Source: Atriophallophorus winterbourni (taxonomy: Eukaryota; Platyhelminthes; Trematoda; Plagiorchiida; Microphallidae). From it: a stretch of 64,000 nt of DNA. The position numbers were made by a program, and so were the translations under genes. This document shows positions 45,445 to 56,293 of the stretch, piece after piece. The notes under the pieces were generated by a model that was not told where the DNA came from, searched no databases, and saw nothing but the letters and a program-made list of their open reading frames with translations. The stretch is from contig JACCGJ010001431.1 in assembly GCA_013407085.1 (NCBI GenBank), positions 62,001-126,000 of the forward strand. Reading direction: 5' to 3'. How positions within the stretch are numbered: the stretch's first letter is position 1; each line of letters begins with the position of its first letter.

Positions 45445-45505
45445 GACAAACATTTATTCACTGTTTGAAAGCCTGTGGATCCTGATCGTACTATCTCTAC
45501 CTAGT
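45445..45505 (+). repeat. Fragment of the hammerhead-bearing repeat
   Basis: CACTGTTTGAAAGCCTGTGG, then CCTGATCGTACTATCTCTACC follow the order of CCACTGTTTCAAGGCTCAAT ... CCTGATCTTACTGTCTCCACC at 60067-60109. The core itself is lost. Confidence 0.45.
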
Positions 45506-45509
45506 GAGT

Positions 45510-46655
45510 ACAAATAGCACACAACAGGTAACAGTATTTTTGTGTGTGTGAGCGGAAAGCATGCCAATATGGATATTCTTATCTGCTCAACTTATTTTGC
45601 CAAGAAAGAAAGCGACAATGTGAGTCTAATGGAGTTGTAGTAAAAGTGATAAATTGTTGAAGTATGATCAGCACCATCATTCTTACAATCTAGAAGAAAT
45701 AATTAAAACGCGGAAACCCGAGTACAATTACTCATGGAAGTAAAGTAGTATGCAATTGCAATGTTGGCGGCTGAGAAGCAGAAGCGAATCAGTCAAATCT
45801 TTGACACTTTTACATTGCAATACCGCTAGGAAGCAATGAATAAGCGGATAAATGCAGTTTTATTAACTACAAACAGCACCCAGAGGACAAGGCATCATGC
45901 TTTCGCGGAGAATTTCACATTCGTCAGGGTAGATGACTTCGGATTAAACTCATTAATCGGTGCACCTAGATACGTTACCAGCTCAGATCTGGTAATTATA
46001 ACCACTGTTCAACTAGTAATTAAACGGTTAGTTAATTAGCTAGTTAAATGCAGTAAGACACTGTGTATAATCCTATAATTTGGACTTATGCCTGTTCGGA
46101 GGTGCGAAACAATTTTCATTGTACAATCCACTTCTGTTTATAAGGGTTTTCCATTCAAACTTAATCCATTGTCCACAAGAAAGTGGATTTTGATCAGGTA
46201 ATTTAATTAGGTAAAGTAATATCTCTATTTGACCTAAGTACACACTTTTTTCGCAAGAGAAAGTACACAAAGTTTGAATATAAATTTTACGTACACGTGA
46301 TGTACTCTATGCGAGTAGTAGCACAACCTTTCAACACAACAATATTGCAGCTGTACTGTGTTTAATCTAGGCAAGATTGAAGCTAGTTGAACCTAAAACA
46401 AAATAAATGACATAGTATTTCGTATTCCGTATGCGTCAAATGTGTGAATCTGAAGATCAGTAACGATGCGGTCAATAAGGCAGCATTGAGTGACTACACG
46501 AAACAGAAATTGATTGTTTTCATTTGTTTATGATATATCGCGATGATATAAAATTGATCTTGACTACAAACCGTTTGCGGAGTGCACGTGCCGGTGGATG
46601 TGAGCGTCTTGATCGCACGACCGGGAATCAGTCTGTAGTTATCGAGCTTCGTCCC
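45510..46655. other. Unassigned region, possible LINE trace
   Basis: The minus strand at 45870-46000 reads SELVTYLGAPINEFNPKSS, faintly like the YLGS block of RTE-like LINEs. Nothing else is recognisable. Confidence 0.25.
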
Positions 46656-46659
46656 TATT

Positions 46660-46735
46660 CGACAGTCCCGTTGAAATATAAATTTTTTACCACGTGACCA
46701 CTGCTTCAAGGATCAAGGAACCTAATCTTAATGCC
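46660..46735 (+). repeat. Fragment of the hammerhead-bearing repeat
   Basis: GAAATATAAATTTTTTACC and CCACTGCTTCAAGGATCAAG match the interior of the foldback repeat at 25065-25130. No core remains. Confidence 0.45.
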
Positions 46736-46739
46736 TTCA

Positions 46740-48840
46740 CCTGGTGTCGGTTGTTCAGAGTAACTGTTGGTATTCATTGTGAGGAAATTTTTAGAAAATA
46801 AAAGTGAAATCCGAGAGATCGGAGAAACATAAAACTTCACTGGAAGACGTAGACGAAGATGGTATTCTTTACTCGATGGGCCACGAAGCAAAATATAAAC
46901 ATATCTAAGGTCGTAGAGGGTCACAATTGTCAAGTATTGATTCATTACAGAAACAGTTCTTGTATTCCTCGTGTCGCACCTCAAATGTTTGTTACACTAT
47001 TTGATGAGCGCATGGGAAAACATATACATAGTTGTATCACCAAACATTCGAGTGATATTCTATGCCACACCAAACTACCGTGTATCTCTAACGAAGAAAG
47101 TTTTAAGCAATGTGAAGTGACAATATTAAACGGATATATTCGACTAAACCGATGGCACTGGTAAACCACTTGAACCCTGCTCATTCGGAGTTTTTATAAT
47201 CAAAACAAAGAAGCCTATTTCTTCTTGCATCTTAAGACGTGTCGGATCAAGCAGCCGCCACAAACCTCATTGCTGTGATTATCATGATTGCAACGGACGT
47301 AAGACTATATTAAATATTGATCCACAGAAGTTGAGTCGATGGATAACTGTTTTTTCAAGCGATGAATATTTGCAGGTATATAATGGCTTTTAACTCTGCC
47401 CGCTCGCATTTTCTGCTGAACGAATGATCTATCATAAGGAAAATAAAGTGTATTTATAAATCCATTTTGTCATTTACATCCTACACACTTATACCGCTAT
47501 TTATTGATTAAAGTATATACATTAAAAAGGCGAAATATATTACGGTAAATCGGTCACCTTAGCCAATAATGCTCGATTAAGAAGTATATTAAATAGAGCT
47601 GCGTTACGAACTCAACTCTCGAAAGGAAATCTCGCAAAGAAGATTTAATTCACTTGATGAAGATATTAAGGAACCATCGGAATCATCATCACCAATCTTG
47701 CAATTGCCTGTCATATTATCGAATATAGCGCAAGTTAAGACTTGGTGAGACAAGCTGCGGTTGGTGTAGCAAACGAGAACGAATCAACTCACGTTAAGTT
47801 AGATTGTACAGCATCATGCTGCGGACAGTCGGCGACTCAACATCCTTACTACAAAATGGTAGAACGTAAATTTAGATAGTGTCTTATAATTTACGTGCGG
47901 CCTAGTTGGCACTATTACCGAAAGTGTGCAAATCCACTATTGTCAAGACACGGGGAGGTGATTTTTTAAATTACAATCATTAAAAGATCAAACTAATGTG
48001 TTCAATTCCTATTTGCTCAAATTGCTACCGAAGCCAACTTACTCCGAGGAGTAGTCACACTTTTCAGGGTTACAAGAATGGATAACAAAAGATTGTTTTC
48101 AACCGTTGTGTTAATAAAATTTAATATTAAGTTAATAAGATCTAACACTGTGCTGTTTCAAACGTGTATTAATTTTGAACCCTGAGTAAATGCTCCTTAA
48201 ACAATACTATTGAAATTTACACAATTCAAAAATCTTTCTGGTAAGAAAAGCACATATTTGAATACATCGCACGGTATGATGTCATTTTTTAGATTAAAAC
48301 ATTTAAAGCGCTGTATCATTCAAGGGAGATATGTGCGTATTGTATGGTTTTATATTATATGCAACAAGCTTCGACGGAAAAATTTCACCAAATGGCAATC
48401 ATATGATTATTTCTGGTATCGAAAGAAAAGATCCCTACGTAGAAAAAATCACGATGGGACAGCAGTCGAAAACGTCGTGTATAAAAGGCTTTGAATGTTC
48501 TCGCGCTTCAAGGTGCGGAAAATACTTAATCATGTTTTAAAGCACGGTCAATGCAAATTTTCAAAAATCGTGAAAAGATTAATTTTAATCTGCGTTAATA
48601 TTCCCGAGCCAGAAGATACGCTTTTTCGCACGCAAGACAGAAGCATGACATCGAATAGTGGTTTGGCATTTATACCTTTCTTCAGTAACCCAGCTAGCTC
48701 ACTATTCGATATGTTTCCCATCAAGGCAAACCACGCTTGCTCAGGAAAACATGAAAAGTATATCAAATGTTCTACAAAATTTGCATTGGCTCTGGACAAA
48801 AAGTAGCTCACTCCACGGTATCTAGGCCGAGTTAATTTGG
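46740..48840. other. Unassigned region with several open frames
   Basis: Candidates without recognised motif: 46859-47164 (+, 101 codons, ATG start, cysteine-containing) and 48495-48806 (+, 103 codons), the latter overlapped by an equally long minus-strand frame at 48548-48859. I cannot choose a strand or assign a function. Confidence 0.2.
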
Positions 48841-48844
48841 CGGG

Positions 48845-48990
48845 AAAGGCAACGAACAATGCTGTCTGTCTAATGGTCGACTTCCTGATTTCAACCCACT
48901 ATAGAGAAGATCTTTTGGAATACGACCATTTTCTATTCTGTAGGGTGAACATGCTCTGTAGACCAGCTTTAGAATGCACTTCAGCATTAG
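48845..48990 (-). mobile_element. RTE-like LINE R-1 fragment
   Basis: The minus strand encodes VTNAEVHSKAGLQSMFT, then a frameshifted RMENGRIPKDLLYS block and SGRPL, the stretch matching 18370-18510 (+) and 19955-19870 (-). Only this part is present. Confidence 0.75.
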
Positions 48991-48994
48991 TCAC

Positions 48995-49740
48995 TTTGTT
49001 CGTCCACAATATGTTCTGTTTTCTTTAAAGCTTGAACTTACACTGGTTAGCATAAGTTTAATTCCTCGCTATGATCGTGCAACAGTCCGTGAAAATTCTA
49101 CTCAAAATCCCAATTATATTTTGTTTTTTGCTACCAATTTAAGACGAAAGCTTATCAAATTCTTAAAGAATCACCATACCTAAGAACACTGAAGCGATCT
49201 GCGCGTCTTTTCGTCATGGTGTCCTCAAGAGAGAATATCGATCAACCAGAAGTTGATGCGTGTCACGGACTTGTTGCTAGCGTGAGGTCGAAGAGTTAAC
49301 ATGAACAAACTGCATGTTTTCAAGAACTCTTCTTGTATAGTCACTCATTTTCTCTAGGTCAGCTTGTGAGATATCAGATAAAACGTTCATCGAAATGTGA
49401 GACAATCGTGTTCATATAAATAGTTGGTATTGAAAGGTGAACATGTCCGTTTCGTGGTGACTGAGCGTAAAACATATTTCACAAACATTCATTCGTAAAA
49501 GTAACGAGCTCAATACTGAAATTTTTGCATTAAAAATGATGAGGTTTTTAATCAATCCGGAGAATTTTACATTTAATGTTTAGAGCTTAAAACGATCCAG
49601 CTAATCGTTAGATTGCTGCACAAATTAGTACTCAAAACTATATGAAATGAGTGTATAATTATCCTTTTTGCGGAAAGCAACGCAAAGTAAAGACATATTT
49701 TAACACTAGACTTCAGAGAAACTTTACTTGAAAACATTAA
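48995..49740. other. Unassigned region
   Basis: Nothing recognisable was found. Confidence 0.4.
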
Positions 49741-49827
49741 TCTAGGCGTTACGAAATACACTTGCAGTAAACTCGTGACGAAAAAAATGCACAAAGGCCA
49801 TTTTTGCTTCTACCACAACGAACATTA

Positions 49828-51280
49828 TCACAAAGAGAAACTAGTGTAACGATCAACTTCCAGTTTCTTCCTGAAAATCCTTTCACTAGATGATTGTACA
49901 ACATCTGACGGTAGGGAGTTCCATAAGAAACAAATACGCATCGAATAGAAGAACCGACGGCAGTTCCGGTGAGAATGTGGAATATCAAATGCCAGTGGGT
50001 GTGTACGTGTGGCATAGCCTGACCGGAGGCGAAATAGATGCCTGAAAGGATGCATCCTTGAATTCATTATTTTATGAGTTAGGGTTAGATCCAATCGAAC
50101 CCGTCTTCGAGGCAGTGTATCGAAATTAAGATGCACGAGTCGATTCCCATACGATAGGTCGCCGAGACAGCCAAATATTTTAGTTGCTCTGTGATAAATC
50201 CTCTCGAGCAGCTTGATGTTCTTTTGTAGCCACGGTGCCCAAGCTGACACTGAGTAATCCATCATTGGGTTAATATATGTATTTATGAGCACGGCGAATA
50301 TTTCACGGTTAAAACGTCCGAAAATAACCGAAGCAAACCTAGCATGCGGTTAGCTAGGTTATACACTGCTTCGCATTGTGTGCTAGCCTTAAGACTTCCA
50401 CTAAACCATTCGCCGAGCTCCTTTTCTTTTGTCGTCCATTCCAGTTGTCGCGATCCAAGTTTGTAGGAGAATGGGAAATCTTTACCTATTCGCTTTCTGA
50501 AGTTGAGTGAAAGCTTGTTTCGCTCTGACCATCTGTTCACTATATCCAAATCGCTTTGTAAGCGCAAACAGTTCACGCTTGACGTGATTCGTATCCAAAG
50601 TTTAGCATCATCCGCAAAGAGAACCATTTTGGCTGTGACAAGTTTCGGAAAGTCGTTGATCTAGAGCAAAAATGGAACCAGGCCAAGTACCGAACCTTGT
50701 GGGACACCGCTAGTGGCTTCGATTTCTCTAGACATCACACCATCGATACGTACAGTTGCCTTGCGATCAAGAAGGTAGCTTCTCAGCCAGGATAGAAGGC
50801 ACTCATTAATACCAGCATTCTGCAGCTTGCTTATTATTACAGAATGGTCCACGCAATCAAACACCTTTGATATGTCCAAGTAACACGCATGCACGCAGCC
50901 ACTCTCATCAACTGCCTGCGTCCAGTCGTCCATTGTCTTCAGTAGGTTAGTCAAGAAAGAACGGGACTTCAAAAATCCATGATGCTCTCTGGACAACAAG
51001 TTTTGGGTTTCAAGATGACTCAAAATTCTTTCGCACACAATTCACTCCATAACTTTTGAGATCACTAGAAGGAGTGTAACAAGGCGGTAATTTTATGGAT
51101 CAGAACGAGTTCCACTTTGTAGATGGGTGTTATGATTCCTCTCTTCCAGTCAGTCGGTGTTTTACCCTCCCTCAAAGAGTGTTTTGATAAATCACAAAGT
51201 GGTTCGCACAATTGACTGCCGCATAACTTTAGGATTGTATGTGTGATTCCGTCAGCTCCCGGGGACTTGATGATATTCAA
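49828..51280 (-). pseudogene. LINE ORF2: reverse transcriptase and C-terminal domain
   Basis: RT blocks run in order on the minus strand: SPGADGITHTILKLCGSQLC, TDWKRGIITPIYK, ERILSHLETQNLLSREHHGF, CYLDISKVFDCVDHSVI, GVPQGSVLG, VLFADDAKLWIRI, NFRKRI and LEWTTKEKELGEW, then YINPMMDYSVSAWAPWLQKN, LLERIYHRATKIFGCLGDLS and PHSHRNCRRFFYSMRICFLW. The catalytic F-A-D-D is intact, but four frame breaks inactivate the ORF. Confidence 0.88.
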
Positions 51281-51517
51281 ACTGCATAGGTGGTGTTGTA
51301 CTATTTCAGAATTAATGCATATATCGCATATTTGAAAACATGATTATACAAGGGGATGTAATCGAACAGTTCGCGAAATTTGTAGTCTAATGATAAGGCT
51401 GGATGATCCACTCGGTTACATAGTTGAGACAGATTGAAGTCTCACATAATCTAGAATTGCGAATTGCGCTGTTTTCCACCGAACTGCATTTCTTTCAAGA
51501 GTTTTTCGTTATGCGCA

Positions 51518-51548
51518 TCTGATGATGATGGTGATGGTGATGGTGATG
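51518..51548. repeat. GATGATGGT microsatellite
   Basis: A GATGAT / GGTGAT simple repeat lies at the deletion side of the LINE endonuclease. Confidence 0.9.
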
Positions 51549-51575
51549 CAACTATCTCCTGCTTCGATTTTCAAG

Positions 51576-51908
51576 TTACCACCGTATACTGTCTTCCAGA
51601 TTGAGATCAGTGTCTGTAACTACCGTACTGTATAAACGTTCGCGGTGGTAAACAACTACTCCACCACCTCTTCTTAAGCGGTCTCTCCGAAACCGGGCCA
51701 TGTTTGGAATAGAGAGTTCGCGATCGCTCATTTGAGGTTGAAACCATGTCTCAGTTATTACTATGACGTCGAGTGAGTGCTGATTACAGAGATCCTTCAT
51801 TTCGGCTTGTTTGTTTACCCGGCATTGTAGGCAATTTATTGTGGTTTTAGCACACAGTGATGGAGCTGAAAGCTCGTCTATTTGTCCGTCCCTTCGAGAG
51901 TCGGACAT
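51576..51908 (-). pseudogene. LINE ORF2: apurinic-type endonuclease N-terminus
   Basis: The minus strand reads NCLQCRVNKQAEMKDLCNQH, SLDVIVITETWFQPQMSDRE, FRRDRLRRGGGVVVYHRERL. The ITETW block holds the catalytic glutamate (E-T-W) of APE-type LINE nucleases, and RGGGVVVY is the next conserved strand. The remaining domain, including the SDH motif, is absent because of the deletion toward 51300. Confidence 0.85.
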
Positions 51909-51992
51909 TGGTCGTTTTTTGGGATTGCGCAGTATTCCTAACCCGAATCTCGTCTGAAGCCGTGGTTCATTAGGCGGTTTCGGTGTAGAAAG

Positions 51993-52925
51993 TCAGAGGT
52001 CACTCATTCTGACAACCTTCAGGAGATCCCTATGATTTGCTTTCCAGTTGGCCCTAATTGATTCCATCATACCTCTCGTTAAAAATGTTATTTTTAGAGG
52101 TTTTGGCACGTCACCTTTATAGCTTGGTGACCGAGGTATTCTAAATTTGTCCATCACGACTGACTCGTGAGTTCCGATGCTGTTGGCAACGTAGAACCAC
52201 TGTTTGTAATCATGGTGCTGTATTTCACTTCCCAAAGCAGTGTTAGTGTGTTCGGTAACACCAAGAAAAAACAACACTGTGTTGGTCAGATTTATCCCCA
52301 TTGTTTAAATTACCTTTTCTTTCCCACCACGGAATATCAGCATGTATGCGACATTTCGTCTGTGAACATGTACGAAGCAAGTAAGCGCTTAGAAGAACGT
52401 CGTCCATCTCTTTTTGTTTTTGAGAGTTTTCCTCAGTAAACGCGGTTCGTCAAGTTGAGGAGAATTGGGGTGCCGACTTAGGCGGGTTATTGAATCAGGC
52501 AGTATCGAGCTCATACTCATCATTGAACACAGCTGGTACAATAGTTCAATGTCGGGAGTTCGTCTGCTTGAGAAAAGTGTCCCTGATATCTCCGGCACAT
52601 TGGTTTAGATTGCATTGAAATTATTTAAATTTGATTTTATTTCAATATTATTTGTGGAGATAGAGAAATTCTGCTGATGGACAATCAGTAGACGCGCTTT
52701 AGACTTTTTAATCTGATTAGCATCTGAGTTGCATCTAGCGTTTGTATTACTCAGCTGTTCATCCTCCCGCAAATTCTCTTTACGTAGCGGAGCATCTTGT
52801 TAAGGTACGGGATGCGGCGTTGGGTTTAGGTTGGTTTCACTTTTTAGTTAGTTATTTTGGTCCTTTACTATCGACTTCAACGTTTCCTCGAATTTTTAGA
52901 ACAGTTCTATAAGTATTTCATGTGA
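51993..52925 (-). pseudogene. LINE ORF1 remnant
   Basis: The clearest part (51993-52301) reads VVMDKFRIPRSPSYKGDVPK, PLKITFLTRGMMESIRANWK and VVRM. This is a conserved nucleic-acid-binding block shared with a fragment at 23210-23335 (-). A second frame (52389-52598) and a charged, possibly coiled-coil stretch (KFEETLKSIVKDQNN near 52870) precede it. Stops separate the pieces. Confidence 0.65.
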
Positions 52926-52994
52926 TCTTCTAGGTTTCTTTATCGTACTACATTGGTCTCGGCACCGTTTAACGGCTTTGTTCTACAGACGCTG

Positions 52995-54135
52995 CACATA
53001 TAACAGACACCTGGAAGTTCAGCATTATAAAATAAAGACTACTGCCTCTTTAGTCAAAACTTTATCGTAATTAGTGTGTATCATATTAAAGCACATATGA
53101 GTTAAGATAGCTTACACGAAAACACTTAGGCGCGTATCGATCGATTAACTGTTTAGAGAATAGACCGGTGCGAGGTTTGTGTGGGAACGTATCGCAATGT
53201 ATTGGATGCAAATTATCAAGTAAAACAGGCGTGGTGATCGTAAATTTGATCTCACACAAAGGAAACACGGTTATTTCGATTCAGCAGAAAAAGATCTGAT
53301 GAATGTTAGTGGTCCCGAGCAAGTAAAAACAGCGACGACAAATTTTTCACACGCACAAAATTTCCACGGTGATTCGGAAAATACGAACTTCCGAAATATT
53401 GATCACATGACACTAAAAATGATTGGGTCCAATAGATCTTTTTAAGAGAAATCGAATGGTGTAAGAATGATACAGATAGAATCAGCGAGTGACGAGTAAT
53501 GTTCAAAAGTACCAGAGCACAAAATTATGCGTCCGTACGCAGACAATCGCTTGTGTGTGTGATACCACCATGGTGGAAATACGGAATGATTTTTCCGTTC
53601 TTCATAGTTGGCTGTCAATATGATGCTGGGAAGTATTGTCCCGTTATACTGTTACATGTGATCGCAAAGTTTACGTAGCATATAATCGCTGAAAGCATGG
53701 TCTCATACTATGCAACGCTTAAGTTATTTTCGCCATCCCAGCATGGATTTCGTTCACATCACTCTTGTTGAACGAATGTTCCCACACTTCATTCAACTTT
53801 GTTGTGACAAGGTGACTTGCGTCCATATTTTATCTCACGACATTCTAAATTTACGTATTGATTGCCGACGGTATTCTTATGTGCGTAACATCATTTTTGA
53901 ATGATTTACATCAGCATTTGTGGTATACTGTCCTTGTGTAACGATAATTAACACAAATGTTGATCTCCACACGCGTAAGAACTTCATTTGTTAGTTGTAG
54001 TTTCGATATACTCGTTGCATACGATTATTTGTTCATTTTCATTTATACCGTAATCCTGCGATTCTATAATACGTTCACTTTTTAAACAATGAATTCTTGA
54101 ATCCTCTAATAATTGAATCCTTTGTCACGAAATGA
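52995..54135. other. Unassigned region
   Basis: Nothing recognisable. Short frames of about 60 codons have no motif. Confidence 0.4.
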
Positions 54136-54139
54136 TCTA

Positions 54140-54330
54140 ATTCTATGATGCAACTCAAACTTTGACGTTAAAAACCCTAGAGGAATTTTATTGCATTATT
54201 CGTATCCCGAACACTTGTATACTGCTTAATCTAACTCCTCATCTTGTTTATACACTTAAATTTCAATTTTTGTTGTTAAGCTTGTTGCGTTTTAGACCAT
54301 TAGAAATCTTGAATTACCTTGAATTACCGT
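54140..54330 (+). mobile_element. LINE L-D 3' terminus
   Basis: The block TATACTGCTTAATCTAACTCC, the hairpin AAGC-TTGTT-GC, TTTTAGACCATTAGAAA and a CTTGAATTAC repeat align with the L-D end at 62905-63058. Only the 3' UTR is present. Confidence 0.75.
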
Positions 54331-54569
54331 ATTTTGTCTTCAACGAGATTGGATACATCACAAAAACTATTGTGCTCCCTGTCTGACTAAGAGAAGCGAA
54401 TTGCGTATCCGATTACAGTCTGCTTAACGAGAGCCGCTACACCATCAATGGAGTATAACAAAAGAGAAGGAAAATAGTGCGATAAAATATCCGACTGATT
54501 ATCTATGACCAATACTCACTACAGAAACGCAGCAACTCTTGGAATTTTAACCCTTCAAAGTCACAATTA

Positions 54570-54815
54570 TTGCGGCTAACTTCTCTACTTACGCTCAATA
54601 CATATAGCCGCCCATTAACAATACGGTGCATAATTAGGCCACGAGTTAAAAGTGGTTCCACTCTACCGACACACATGCGAAACCTCATCCTTCAAATACC
54701 ACACTCCCGCATAAACTTTGTCGGAATATTTGCTCAGTCCGGGTGTTTTCTCGGGAGCTCTCCTTCATCGGAACTTGTGTCTGCACCTAGTTAACCCAAT
54801 TTCAAAGAATAGTTA
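54570..54815 (+). mobile_element. CR1-like LINE ORF2 C-terminal fragment
   Basis: The plus strand reads RVKSGSTLPTHMRNLILQIP, HSRINFVGIFAQSGCFLGSS and PSSELVSAPS. This matches the HALKIPHSRINCRRYFYSVR and FLWNSLPSE region of other CR1-like ends here, with the usual tyrosine and tryptophan codons mutated. No tail is seen. Confidence 0.6.
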
Positions 54816-54819
54816 GAAG

Positions 54820-55595
54820 ATTTCACGTTGAATATCTCTGTGTCGGTTCCAGGTTTTGAAAATCATCCGTACTTGGGACACAAATGAGTTAATCATACCC
54901 TACCCCATTTCATACATGCAATTATTTCCATTGAATTTTTATACGTATTTTTGATGGCACTATAGAGCTATTTGACTTTTACCATAATGTTGAATCTTGA
55001 ATTTATGTCCAGGCTTTGCGGCCATGAATTGATGAAGATGTTTACGGTTTTCGACTGCATCCAAAAAGTACGCTGACAGGTATTCCCTTAGATATGAGAG
55101 AGAGTGAAAAAAGCACGATAACTTGCATGACGGTAAACGAGTGAAAACCAGCTCAGGCGTGTAATGATGGGAGACGTGAACATCATTCTACATTGCGTGG
55201 AAAGTATTCTCAATATAGATTTTACATTCAATCCATCCTAAATGCAGGTAATGTTGTAATATATTAAAGAGGAGCATTCTGGTTGCGTGTGTGTTTGCCT
55301 GCCACAACTGTGATGCGTCCTGGACCTCTACATGCAGCTATCCTACCACTTCACATATTTCAACCAAATTTTAATTCTGTCAACCTGTGGCATTGACTAA
55401 CCCTATTTCGCTCTGATCACAAATCTTGAATTGTAACTTTTATGACACTTGATGCAAGGTGTATGTCAGGTCAAATATAAATCAAGCGCGGAATTCGATT
55501 TTTTTGAAATTTATCACTCACCATTTCTCCTTTGGGTCAGTTAGCATACTGGTCATGCAATAGTTGACTCGACTGACGATTCGAAACCTGCCCTA
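54820..55595. other. Unassigned region
   Basis: Nothing recognisable was found. Confidence 0.4.
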
Positions 55596-55605
55596 AAGAT
55601 TTCAT

Positions 55606-56082
55606 TTGTCTTTTTTTCATAATTTTGTGTTTGACTTTACTCATAGAAGAGGATCAGAGTTGCCATCCATTTTGGATCTAATCTTTACTTCCGAGAAAAC
55701 AGCAGTTGAGGGTGTTGAGTACATTGCGCCCCTCGGTCGGAGTGATCATCTGGTGCTAGCCTTTGAGTTTGTTTGCAGTGCTAGACGAGTTTGTGCGTCC
55801 GCCAAACAATTCAGAAAGATCGACTATGCGGGTCTACGTGGATCGCTTGGGCTAGTAAATTGGCAAGAACTTGATCAGCACAACACCGAAAGGCATTGCA
55901 GTGTGCTCACGAAAATACTTCAGTCAAACATAGATCATAATTCGCGATTTGTCAATGAACGACGGGCAAGTGACTTCCGATTTAAGCTTCGCAGTCGCAC
56001 AAAAAAATGGCTCGGGAAACGAAACTTTGCTTGGACTGAACACCGAAAGACCAGAACTGATGCCTCTTGGCAGCAATTTTCT
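55606..56082 (+). pseudogene. LINE L-B endonuclease C-terminal part
   Basis: The open frame begins without a real ATG (the first codon is TTG), consistent with 5' truncation. It reads HRRGSELPSILDLIFTSE, then APLGRSDHLVLAFEF, where SDH is the last catalytic motif of APE-type endonucleases. The linker to the RT follows until WQQFS, where the nested insertion begins. The N-terminal motifs (ITETW) are missing. Confidence 0.85.
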
Positions 56083-56293
56083 CAAGATTCAAGAGATTCA
56101 AGATTCAAGAATTTATGGTCACAAAAAGCACATAGCTTCACAATTACCATATCATAGTAAATATTCGTTCAGGAAATAGGTATAATATAAACATGTAATG
56201 TCAAGTAAAGTCAAGTTGTGTAGTTACCATGAGTCAATACGCAGGTGTCGTCAAATCATTATGCAACAAATAAGTATCCAAATTTCGAATTCT
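56083..56293 (-). mobile_element. Nested L-B 3' end inserted antisense in L-B
   Basis: The 207 bp at 56083-56289 are the reverse complement of an L-B 3' end, aligning with about 58045-58255. TTCT flanks them on both sides (56079-56082 and 56290-56293), a probable 4-bp target-site duplication. The total gain of 211 bp shifts the frame by one and separates the endonuclease from the RT. On each side the coding frames meet exactly at the TTCT. Confidence 0.88.

Larger units (their letters stand above)
49745..52990 (-). mobile_element. CR1-like LINE with ORF1, endonuclease and RT (decayed)
   Basis: The most complete LINE of the window by gene content. Reading from 52990 down: ORF1, apurinic endonuclease N-terminus, a deletion (about 51300-51575) removing most of the endonuclease, RT, and the C-terminal domain ending at a stop near 49828. 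Frames are broken at several places. I could not place target-site duplications or a repeat tail; the 3' boundary is approximate. Confidence 0.85.

Noticed and set aside
48837..49028. Plus-strand 63-codon frame
   Set aside because: Antisense of an R-1 LINE fragment.
51504..51516. CTGATGATGATGG as a hammerhead core
   Set aside because: It belongs to a GATGAT/GGTGAT simple repeat and has no GAAA partner.
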